Of a stretch of 14,022 nucleotides of DNA, positions 6,396 through 12,726 are shown in pieces. Numbering within the stretch: position 1 is the first letter of the stretch; the number at the start of each line of letters is the position of its first letter. The notes beneath the pieces were generated by a model that had not been told where the DNA came from, made no database searches, and saw only the letters and a program-made list of their open reading frames with translations. The position numbers and the translations under genes are program-made. The stretch comes from Chloroflexi bacterium RBG_16_56_11 (lineage in GTDB: Bacteria > Chloroflexota > Dehalococcoidia > Dehalococcoidales > RBG-16-60-22): assembly GCA_001796865.1 (NCBI GenBank), contig MGNQ01000001.1, forward strand, positions 1 to 14,022. The letters run 5' to 3'.

Positions 6396-7643
6396 ATGCT
6401 GAGCTGCTACCGCATCCTCGACCTGACCGGTGAAAAGGCCTTTATCTGCGGCCGGGCCCTCAGTGATTTCGGGGCTGAGGTCATCAAGATAGAAAAGCCC
6501 GGGGGCGACCCTGCCCGCTTCCGCGGCCCTTTTTATAAAGACGTCCCCGACCCTGAGAGAAATCTGACCTGGTTCGCCTTCAACGCCAACAAAAAAAGTA
6601 TCACGCTGGACATCGAGTCGGACAAGGGGAAGGAGATATTCAAAAAGCTGGTCGGGAAGGCTGATGTGGTGCTCGAATCTTTTCTGCCCGGCTACCTGGA
6701 CGGCCTCGGCCTGGGCTACAGCGACCTGAGCAAAATCAATCCGGGCATCATCATGACCTCCATCACCGGCTTCGGGCAGCAGGGGCCGTACCGGAACTAC
6801 AAGGACCCGGATATCGTGGTGCGGGCGCTGGGCGGCCTGGTCTATACCGCCGGTTACGACGACCGTCCCCCGCTGACCGTTACTTACCGGCACACCCACG
6901 CCCTGGGGGCGATGAACGGGGCCGTCGGCACGATGATTGCCCTGAGCCACCGCGCCCTCACCGGCCTGGGCCAGCACGTCGATTGCGCCACGCAACAGGC
7001 GCTCGACATCGTCTGCTCGGCGGAAATCGAGGGACCTTACGCCCTTTTCGGCCAGGTCCCCACGCGCCATGGCCGGGCGCGGGCAACCGTTACCCTCGCG
7101 GATGGCTCGACCTTTTACAATCCGCTGCTCTGGGAGTGCCGGGACGGCTACGTCGCCCTGAACCTACTCCTCAATCCCACTGCCGCCCGGAACAACCTGA
7201 GTATGATGGCCTTCATAAAAAAAGACGGCATCGACATCGGCACTTTCGAGACCTGGCCGTGGGAGTCCAAAGGCTGGGAGAACATGAGCCGGCCGCAGGC
7301 CGAGGAGCTTATGCTGGTCCTGGGAAAGTTCTTTAAAAATCACCGCAAAGACGAGCTGCTGAAACTGGCCACGGAGAACCGTTTCCAGCTCGGCCCATGC
7401 AACAATGCCGAAGACATTTTAAAATATCCCCAGCTCGAAGCCAGGGGCTTCTGGAAAGAAATCGAACACCCGGAGCTTGGCGCGACCCTCAAGTACCCCG
7501 GCGGCGCCGTGGTGACCACCCAGGGTTACGTGGGCGTGAAACGCCGGGCGCCGCTCATCGGTGAGCACAACGGGGAAATCTTTACAGGAATAGGACTGAC
7601 CGGCGAAGAAATAGCGACTCTAAGAAAACAAAAGGTTATTTAA
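6396..7643 (+). CDS. family III CoA transferase (CaiB/BaiF-type), catalytic Asp replaced by His
   Basis: The 415-residue length is normal for the family. GGAGG (6386-6390) precedes the ATG at 6396. Family III hallmarks are present: LSDFGAEVIKIEKPGGDPAR (22-41), NANKKSITLDI, ADVVLESFLPGYLDGLGLGY (89-108), ITGFGQQGPYR, LTGLGQHVD (188-196) and the closing APLIGEHNGEIF. These enzymes move CoA between carboxylic acids, such as carnitine, oxalate/formate, bile acids or succinate. Aligning without gaps from the TGxGQ motif to formyl-CoA:oxalate CoA-transferase, the catalytic Asp169 position is His168 here. The protein may therefore be a non-catalytic partner or follow different chemistry. The next gene is a second family III protein that keeps Asp. 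The substrate is unknown; a carnitine-like acid is only a guess from the transporter nearby. Confidence 0.9.
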   Translation: MLSCYRILDLTGEKAFICGRALSDFGAEVIKIEKPGGDPARFRGPFYKDVPDPERNLTWFAFNANKKSITLDIESDKGKEIFKKLVGKADVVLESFLPGYLDGLGLGYSDLSKINPGIIMTSITGFGQQGPYRNYKDPDIVVRALGGLVYTAGYDDRPPLTVTYRHTHALGAMNGAVGTMIALSHRALTGLGQHVDCATQQALDIVCSAEIEGPYALFGQVPTRHGRARATVTLADGSTFYNPLLWECRDGYVALNLLLNPTAARNNLSMMAFIKKDGIDIGTFETWPWESKGWENMSRPQAEELMLVLGKFFKNHRKDELLKLATENRFQLGPCNNAEDILKYPQLEARGFWKEIEHPELGATLKYPGGAVVTTQGYVGVKRRAPLIGEHNGEIFTGIGLTGEEIATLRKQKVI

Positions 7644-7652
7644 TGGTGGGGA

Positions 7653-7809
7653 CGTCATTGCGAGGAGCGCAGCGACGTGGCAATCCCGCTCGCCATTTTT
7701 CATCGCTCCAGGAGATTGCTTCGCCCTCGGGCTGGTTCCACTGAGTCACCACGAAGTGAACTCGGGCTGAAGCCTCCCGACTGCGGTCGGGGATGGTCTC
7801 GCAATGACG
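7653..7809. repeat. 157-bp MITE-like dispersed repeat with 12-bp terminal inverted repeats
   Basis: The ends are CGTCATTGCGAG (7653-7664) and its exact reverse complement CTCGCAATGACG (7798-7809). Inside are a stem-loop CCCGAC-TGCG-GTCGGG (7776-7791), two copies of CTCGGGCTG (7726-7734 and 7761-7769) and the GCAATCCC / GGAGATTGCTTCG segments typical of a well-known family of non-coding repeats in Chloroflexota and other bacteria. It occupies nearly the whole gap between the two CoA-transferase genes but stops 19 bp before the second ATG, leaving its ribosome site intact. No transposase is encoded, and no clear target duplication was identified. Confidence 0.75.
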
Positions 7810-7828
7810 GGAGTGACAGGAGCAAAAC

Positions 7829-9061
7829 ATGAACGGTAAACCCTTTGAAGGCGTAAAAATAATACAGCTCTGCTGGGCGGGGGTTGGTGTCTACACTTTA
7901 AACTACCTCAGCCACTTCGGGGCGACGACGATACGGGTGGAAACCGCGACGCGGCCGGACCCCGTCAGGCTTTTCGCCCCGTTCGCCCCCACCAGTAGAG
8001 AAGGCGAGCCGGTGGGACTAGAGCGCAGCGCCTTCTTCTCCATCACCCACACCGCCCCGGAATACGGCGTCAGCCTCAACTTCAAGCACCCCGGGGCGCT
8101 GGACATCTTTAAGAGGCTCGTCGCCTGGGCGGACGTGGTCGGCGAGGGCTTCCCCACCGGCGTCATGGATAAGCTCGGGCTTGATTATGAGGGACTAAAG
8201 AAGGTCAACCCGCAGATTATCATGATGCGCACCTGCGGCTACGGGCACACCGGGCCCATGGCCGACCAGCCGGGCTTCGGCAGCATCCTGACCGCCGTGA
8301 CGATGATGGACACCATCGTCGGCTGGCCGGACCGGCCACCGGTGCCCCCTTCCACGTACTACACCGACCAGCTTTCGCCGATGTACGCTTCGCTGGCCAT
8401 CATGGCCGCCCTCGATTACCGGCGCCGCACCGGCCAGGGACAATATATCGACCACGCCCAGATTGAGGCGGGACTGAACTACATGACGCCTCTCATCCTG
8501 GATTACCAGGTCAACCACCGCGAGCTTGTCCTGAAGGGCAACCGGAGCGACCACGCCGCGCCCCATGGTATCTACCGCTGCAAGGGTGAGGACAGGTGGG
8601 TGGCCATCGCCGTGATGTCGGACGGTGAATGGCGGAGCTTCGTCAAGGCCATCGGCAGTCCCCCGTGGACGAGGTCGCGCAAGTACGCCACTGCCACCAG
8701 CCGCGTCAGGTACGGGGACGAGCTTGACCGCCTGGTTGAGGCCTGGACGGTAAACTTTCCGCCGGAGGCGGTCCAGGAGATTCTCCAGGAGGCGGGCGTC
8801 GGCGCGGGAGTCGTCGCCAATGCCCGGGACATCGACGAAGACCCGCAGCTTAACTACTATAATTTCTACCGGGAAATGGACCACCCGTACATGGGCAAGC
8901 TGCGCTATTACCATCCCGCCCCTATAAAGCTCTCCGCCGTGGACGCCGCCGTGCAGCGTCCCGTGATGGTCGGCGAGCACACCGACTATATCTGCAAAGA
9001 GATACTCGGTATGCCCGGGGAAGAAATCGAGCGCTTGCGGCAACAAGGCGTCTTCGAATAA
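7829..9061 (+). CDS. family III CoA transferase (CaiB/BaiF-type), catalytic Asp present
   Basis: This 410-residue protein starts at ATG 7829, after AGGAG (about 7818-7822). Family features: the SHFGATTIRVE segment (28-38), NFKHPGALDIFKRLVAWADVVGEGF (84-108), GVMDKLGLDYEGLKKVNPQIIM, CGYGHTGP, RTGQGQYID (200-208) and the C-terminal RPVMVGEHTDYI. Aligning from TGxGQ to formyl-CoA:oxalate CoA-transferase, the catalytic Asp169 corresponds to Asp180 (YYTDQLSP), so this subunit can form the acyl-aspartyl intermediate known for the family. It is clearly diverged from the upstream transferase, not a recent duplicate. Both are on the same strand and separated only by a mobile repeat, which suggests an older two-gene operon. 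The acid and CoA donor are unknown. Confidence 0.92.
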   Translation: MNGKPFEGVKIIQLCWAGVGVYTLNYLSHFGATTIRVETATRPDPVRLFAPFAPTSREGEPVGLERSAFFSITHTAPEYGVSLNFKHPGALDIFKRLVAWADVVGEGFPTGVMDKLGLDYEGLKKVNPQIIMMRTCGYGHTGPMADQPGFGSILTAVTMMDTIVGWPDRPPVPPSTYYTDQLSPMYASLAIMAALDYRRRTGQGQYIDHAQIEAGLNYMTPLILDYQVNHRELVLKGNRSDHAAPHGIYRCKGEDRWVAIAVMSDGEWRSFVKAIGSPPWTRSRKYATATSRVRYGDELDRLVEAWTVNFPPEAVQEILQEAGVGAGVVANARDIDEDPQLNYYNFYREMDHPYMGKLRYYHPAPIKLSAVDAAVQRPVMVGEHTDYICKEILGMPGEEIERLRQQGVFE

Positions 9062-9169
9062 TCTGTGACCCATCACGGCGCGGAGGGTGGCCTGAAAAAG
9101 ACAACCCCCGGTGATACCGGCCTCCGTGCCTGCCATCCGTCGCACAGGCTGTTTTCCGTTCACCCGGAG

Positions 9170-9979
9170 CTAGGGGAAATTGGAGGCCATGAAAGTGATG
9201 TAATATATCCCATCCGCCAGATATGCAGCGACCGTCCCGTAAATTGCGTTCGCGTTTAAGATATTCGTTTCAAACCGGAGCGTATCGCTCTTCCAGATGG
9301 TCATGGCGGCGGAGGTGATGTCGTTCAGCGACCTGTAGCCGATAGCCAAGAATACTTCTTGATAAGGCACGCAATAGAAGTTATTTTGCACATATTGTTT
9401 CGAGTACGCCATATCCCGGCTTATTATTTTTGCTACGGGGATGATATTGGTGCCCGTTGCCAGCGATAACAGACCTTTTTTAGCCCTCTCCGAGTTGATT
9501 ACATCTAAGATGGCCTTCTCTATATTCTCTTCATTTACCTCCGCAGCTTGCTGTGCCATCAAATCATGCTCTCTTTTGAGTTCCTGGTACAGGATTTCCA
9601 GACTGGCTATTTTTTGCAGGTTCGCCGCGTTCTCCTGACGCAATACTTCGTAATCCACATTGGAAGTCCCGGATTGTTTGCTCAGCTCTTCATACCGGGC
9701 TTTTAAAGAGTCGAGATCACTGACCCTGGTGTTATATTGCGTCTCCAATTCCTCGAACTTCGAAAGCAGTTCATCGTATCGGGACTTTATCAACCCGGCT
9801 TCAGTTAAATCCTTCTGGAGCGACTCCAGTCGGGTTTTTTCCTCGGCCAGCTCGCCTTTTAAACTGTCATAGTCTTCCGGAATCTTCGTGGTTACTGTTT
9901 CACTGCCACAGGAAACCGCCCTTAAAACAACGAAAATCCCCAAGATTAAGAACAGGGCAATCTTTTTAATCAGGTTCAT
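9170..9979 (-). CDS. lipoprotein with long coiled coil and degenerate CAP/SCP-like C-terminal domain
   Basis: I choose ATG 9979 (MNLIKKIALFLILGIFV...), which gives a compact signal peptide ending RAVSC with the lipid Cys at residue 24. An ATG 18 bp upstream (9997) is also possible and has its own AGGAT. Residues about 35-150 are an uninterrupted heptad-rich coiled coil, for example LAEEKTRLESLQKDL and SKFEELETQY. Residues about 153-269 resemble a CAP/SCP domain: the opening ILDVINSERAKKGL matches the family's first helix, and TNILNAN then DGIYYITFMASNF match its closing strands. The His residues and GENIA motif of typical CAP domains are missing, so metal or peptidase-like activity is doubtful. 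It is predicted to be anchored outside the cytoplasmic membrane. It is convergent with the CoA-transferase gene, AT-richer than its neighbours and has its own promoter. Confidence 0.8.
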   Translation of the reverse strand: MNLIKKIALFLILGIFVVLRAVSCGSETVTTKIPEDYDSLKGELAEEKTRLESLQKDLTEAGLIKSRYDELLSKFEELETQYNTRVSDLDSLKARYEELSKQSGTSNVDYEVLRQENAANLQKIASLEILYQELKREHDLMAQQAAEVNEENIEKAILDVINSERAKKGLLSLATGTNIIPVAKIISRDMAYSKQYVQNNFYCVPYQEVFLAIGYRSLNDITSAAMTIWKSDTLRFETNILNANAIYGTVAAYLADGIYYITFMASNFP

Positions 9980-10067
9980 GATGTTATCCCCGCACATTTA
10001 CCATCCTAGCACATATTTCATATCATTGTATCCCCACTTTATAGCTACTTCGGAGTATTACTTCTGG

Positions 10068-10096
10068 ATTTTAATCGATAGGATAAAGATATTCAA
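10068..10096 (-). promoter_or_regulatory. promoter for the coiled-coil/CAP-like lipoprotein
   Basis: Read on the minus strand, TTGAAT (10096-10091), a 17-bp spacer and TAAAAT (10073-10068) form a good sigma70-type promoter about 90 bp before the ATG at 9979. The surrounding region 9998-10230 is AT-rich and holds no gene. Confidence 0.5.
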
Positions 10097-10161
10097 CACG
10101 TTATCAATATATTCTGTTATAAACAACGGCAGTCAAAATAAAATAGAAGCGTTTAAAAAGT

Positions 10162-10188
10162 GGCACCACCACTCATCGTACGGGTGCC
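10162..10188. other. small inverted repeat in the 9998-10230 intergenic region
   Basis: GGCACC (10162-10167) and GGTGCC (10183-10188) can pair across a 15-nt loop, about 43 bp before the DUF1616-like start. It could be an operator or leader hairpin. No T tract follows. Confidence 0.25.
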
Positions 10189-10230
10189 CGATTGCTTGAA
10201 GTTCCCTGGCGGACGGAGTAGGATAGTGGC

Positions 10231-10572
10231 ATGGATTTCAGTCACTTTTTCGATAGCTTCATGCCCTTCATCGAAAGCGTCCCGGTCTTCCGGGCGGTCC
10301 TGGGCTTTTTGCTGGTATTTTTCCTGCCCGGGTTCGCCTGGACCCTGGTATTTTTCAAGGATCTCCACGTCCTGGAGCGGGTTGCCCTCTCGTTCGGTCT
10401 CTCCATAGCCCTGGTTACCCTCGTTATCATCGGGCTGAACCTGGTTTTCGACCTTAAAATCAACGGGGCCAACGCCCTGCTGACCATCATCGTGATTACG
10501 CTTATTCCCGCCGGGATTTACCTGTTCCGGAGGCTTCGGAATCGCCGGGCGGGTACTGCCGGCGGCGATTAG
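10231..10572 (+). CDS. small DUF1616-like membrane protein
   Basis: This is a 113-residue protein with about three membrane helices (residues 22-42, 52-73 and 82-99) and a basic C-terminal tail (RRLRNRRAG). The motif FLPGF (31-35) followed by LERVALSFGLS (48-58) is characteristic of the DUF1616 family, common in archaea and some Chloroflexota and of unknown function. This copy holds little more than the conserved core, whereas many relatives are longer. The ATG at 10231 follows AGTAGGA at 7-bp spacing. Its stop codon directly touches the ATG of the flavoprotein gene, so the two are surely co-translated and may work together at the membrane. A role as anchor or partner of that enzyme is inference. 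Confidence 0.78.
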   Translation: MDFSHFFDSFMPFIESVPVFRAVLGFLLVFFLPGFAWTLVFFKDLHVLERVALSFGLSIALVTLVIIGLNLVFDLKINGANALLTIIVITLIPAGIYLFRRLRNRRAGTAGGD

Positions 10573-11748
10573 ATGTATGACGCTGTGGTCGCCGGAGCGG
10601 GGCCGACAGGCAGCTACGTCGCCGGGCGGCTCGCCGCTGCCGGGCGCCGTGTGCTGGTGCTCGAAAAGAAGCTGCGTCTTGGCGGGGCGGTCTGCACCGG
10701 CATTGTCGGCCAGGAGTGCGCCGAACATTTCGCCATCCCTGACGGGGTAATCCTCAGGAAAGTATCCAGCGCCCGACTGTTCTCCCCTTCGGGAAATCTG
10801 CTCCACCTGCGCCGGGAAGAGCCGCAGGCCTGCATCCTGGACAGGGTCGCGTTCGATAGCGAGATGGCCGCTCGGGCAAAAAAGGCCGGGGCGGATTTCC
10901 GGTTCGGTAGCCGGGTAGCCAACGTCGCCGTTGAAGGTGATCGGGCAATTGTTTCGGTTGTCCGAGGCGGTAAAGAAGAAACGGTCGAGGCCAGGGTGGT
11001 GGTCGTCGCCGCCGGTTTTTCGCCGGGACTGGTAAGCCGGCTCGGTTTGGGCAGGTATCGGGACTACACTATTGGCGCGCAGGCGATTATAGAGTCCGAC
11101 CTGACGGACGAGGTGGAGGTATATTTTGGAGGGGTTGCCCCCGGTTTTTTCGCCTGGCTGGTGCCCACCAAGCCTCCGTCGGCCAGAGTAGGCCTGCTAT
11201 CGCGGCGTAACCCCGGGCTGCTCCTGAGAAAATGGCTGGATGAGTTGGCCGGGCGAGGAAAAATTACCTCTCCGGACGTAGAGATACGTTGTAAGTCTAT
11301 ACCGCTCAGGCCCCTATCCCGCACTTTCGGGGAGCGCCTCATCGTGGTCGGCGATGCCGCCGGACATGTCAAGCCGACCAGCGGCGGCGGTATCTACTAC
11401 GGACTGCTCGGCGCGGAAATAGCGGCGGCGGTGCTGGAACAGGCGCTGGCTGATGACGACCTCTCGTCGCGGGGGCTGTCGAAGTACGAGCGCGTCTGGC
11501 GTCGGAAGCTGGGACGCGAGCTCAGGACCGGGTATTGGGCCAGGAAATTGTTCGAGCGCCTCGGTGAGAAAAAAATCGACCGCTTGTTTGAAATCGTCAG
11601 GGCCGGCGGTATCGATGAGGCCATGCTCAGGGCAAGAGACCTTTCTTTCGACTGGCACAGCCGGACGATAATGAGGCTGTTAAAATATCAGATGGTTACG
11701 AAAACTTTGAATATTATTAAATTACCTTTCAGGACAGGCCTGAATTGA
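10573..11748 (+). CDS. geranylgeranyl-reductase-family FAD-dependent oxidoreductase
   Basis: This is a 391-residue flavoprotein. The N-terminal Rossmann motif is GAGPTG (8-13), with the ribose-binding Glu31 at the end of VLVLE. Cys41 lies in GGAVCTG, the place of the conserved Cys in archaeal geranylgeranyl reductases. PGFFAWLVP (190-198) is a variant of their substrate motif PxxYxWxFP. GDAAGHVKP (260-268) is the second FAD-binding motif, followed by GGGIYYGLLGAE. Family members reduce isoprenoid double bonds in archaeal lipids, chlorophyll side chains or quinone tails; in a bacterium of this type a menaquinone or other polyprenyl lipid is a possible substrate. It starts immediately after the DUF1616-like gene with no gap. 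Whether it acts on lipids here is inference; the fold assignment is strong. Confidence 0.88.
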   Translation: MYDAVVAGAGPTGSYVAGRLAAAGRRVLVLEKKLRLGGAVCTGIVGQECAEHFAIPDGVILRKVSSARLFSPSGNLLHLRREEPQACILDRVAFDSEMAARAKKAGADFRFGSRVANVAVEGDRAIVSVVRGGKEETVEARVVVVAAGFSPGLVSRLGLGRYRDYTIGAQAIIESDLTDEVEVYFGGVAPGFFAWLVPTKPPSARVGLLSRRNPGLLLRKWLDELAGRGKITSPDVEIRCKSIPLRPLSRTFGERLIVVGDAAGHVKPTSGGGIYYGLLGAEIAAAVLEQALADDDLSSRGLSKYERVWRRKLGRELRTGYWARKLFERLGEKKIDRLFEIVRAGGIDEAMLRARDLSFDWHSRTIMRLLKYQMVTKTLNIIKLPFRTGLN

Positions 11749-11798
11749 CGATGAACCGTCTCTCCGATAGAATGGAATAGCAGCATAAGAGGAGATGG

Positions 11799-12608
11799 AT
11801 GACAATCAGTAACGAGAAGTCTCCCGGACTGGGAGAAGCGGCCGCAAAATATCTCGCCACGTTACCCGCGGGGAAAAGGGAGGCCAGCCAGCCGGAGGTC
11901 TACAAATTCGCCCGGTGGTACGGTTGGGAAATCCCCTTTTCCAGGCTGGCCGCCCCGTCGGTAGCTGCCTATGTGGAGCAGCTTTCGGTCTCGGACATGG
12001 ACTATCTGAAAAAGCTGGACTTGGTGCGCGCTTTTCTCGCCTACGCCAAAAAGGCAGGCTGGAGCCTTACTAATCTGGCGGCGCACCTGAAAACGAAGAA
12101 GTCGAGGCCCGGTCCGGCCGTGCCGAGCGCCCGTGCCCTGCCGGAAGAAGTTTCGCTGACCAGGCAAAGGTACGAAGAGTTGACCGCCGACCTACAAAAC
12201 CTTAAAGAGAGGAGTCGGGAGCTCGTGGCGGAGATGCAGCGCGCCGCCGCCGATAAAGATTTCCGCGAGAACGCGCCCCTCCAGGCCGCCCGGGAAGAGC
12301 GCGGCCACGTCGAAGGTCGCATCAAAGAGCTGGAGGAAGCGCTGAAGGTCGCCACTATTATCGAAGAGAAGAAAAAGCCCGCCCACAAGTCGGTCGTGGG
12401 CGATTGCATCGTCCTCCATGACCTCGCTTCCGGTGAAGAGCTCCGCTACAAGATTGTCGACCCGCGGGAGGTCGACCCCGCCAGGGGTAAAATTTCCATC
12501 GCCTCGCCCCTTGGTAAAGCTTTGCTGGGCCGGATTGGCGGGGACCTGGTGGAAATCAAGGCGCCGGCGGGTAAACTCAGTTACCGTATAATAATGATTG
12601 AGCGCTGA
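11799..12608 (+). CDS. GreA/GreB-type transcription elongation factor with an N-terminal recombinase-like (SAM-like core-binding) domain
   Basis: At 269 residues this is much longer than GreA (~158). Residues about 116-269 are a complete Gre protein. The coiled-coil hairpin carries KDFREN (153-158), aligned with E. coli GDLKEN, so both catalytic tip acids are kept (Asp154, Glu157). LQAAREERGHVEGRIKELE (161-179) and the C-terminal FKBP-like domain (GEELRYKIV, ISIASPLGKALLG, YRIIMIE) follow. Residues about 10-100 resemble the core-binding domain at the N-terminus of tyrosine recombinases, ending LDLVRAFLAYAKKAGWSLTN. No recombinase catalytic domain is present. A GAGGAG site precedes the ATG at 11799. 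The Gre part should rescue backtracked RNA polymerase; the extra domain might bind DNA or polymerase. It lies 50 bp after the flavoprotein gene. Confidence 0.85.
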   Translation: MTISNEKSPGLGEAAAKYLATLPAGKREASQPEVYKFARWYGWEIPFSRLAAPSVAAYVEQLSVSDMDYLKKLDLVRAFLAYAKKAGWSLTNLAAHLKTKKSRPGPAVPSARALPEEVSLTRQRYEELTADLQNLKERSRELVAEMQRAAADKDFRENAPLQAAREERGHVEGRIKELEEALKVATIIEEKKKPAHKSVVGDCIVLHDLASGEELRYKIVDPREVDPARGKISIASPLGKALLGRIGGDLVEIKAPAGKLSYRIIMIER

Positions 12609-12625
12609 TAAGGTTATGCTATAAT
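12598..12625 (+). promoter_or_regulatory. promoter of the tRNA-Ala gene
   Basis: TTGAGC (12598-12603), a 16-bp spacer and a perfect TATAAT (12620-12625) lie 11 bp before the first tRNA base. The -35 overlaps the last codons of the Gre-fusion gene, whose stop is at 12606-12608. Confidence 0.75.
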
Positions 12626-12636
12626 AGGCTTGTCAC

Positions 12637-12709
12637 GGGGATATAGCTCAGCCGGGAGAGCGCCGCGTTCGCATCGCGGAGGTCGGGGGTTCGAGTCCCC
12701 CTATCTCCA
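12637..12709 (+). tRNA. tRNA-Ala (anticodon CGC)
   Basis: The 73 bases fold as a full cloverleaf: acceptor GGGGATA/TATCTCC with the G3:U70 wobble that marks alanine tRNAs, D-stem GCTC/GAGC, anticodon stem CCGCG/CGCGG with loop TTCGCAT (anticodon CGC, reading GCG), and T-arm GGGGG-TTCGAGT-CCCCC. The discriminator is A. The 3' CCA is not encoded (CTT follows), so it must be added by a nucleotidyltransferase. The stop codon of the convergent downstream gene is only 17 bp away. Confidence 0.97.
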
Positions 12710-12726
12710 CTTACCGCAAAAGAGAC

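Noticed and set aside
7636..7830. A 64-codon minus-strand frame between the CoA transferases.
   Set aside because: It is a translation of the MITE-like repeat, a common false prediction from this repeat family.
9108..9120. CCGGT-GAT-ACCGG hairpin as a terminator between the convergent genes.
   Set aside because: The stem is only 5 bp with no T tract on either side.
8195..9163. A 322-codon open frame on the minus strand.
   Set aside because: It is a shadow of the second CoA transferase; the protein is His/Arg/Gly-rich without family features.
10196..10224. TTGAAG-17-TAGGAT as promoter for the DUF1616-like gene.
   Set aside because: The -10 would overlap the ribosome site and transcription would begin at the start codon, leaving no leader.
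10153..10806. A 217-codon open frame on the minus strand.
   Set aside because: It is antisense to the DUF1616-like gene and the start of the flavoprotein gene, and its composition is unlike that of a real protein.
12637..12709. The tRNA as a proven attachment site.
   Set aside because: No duplicate of its 3' end and no integrase is found in the window.
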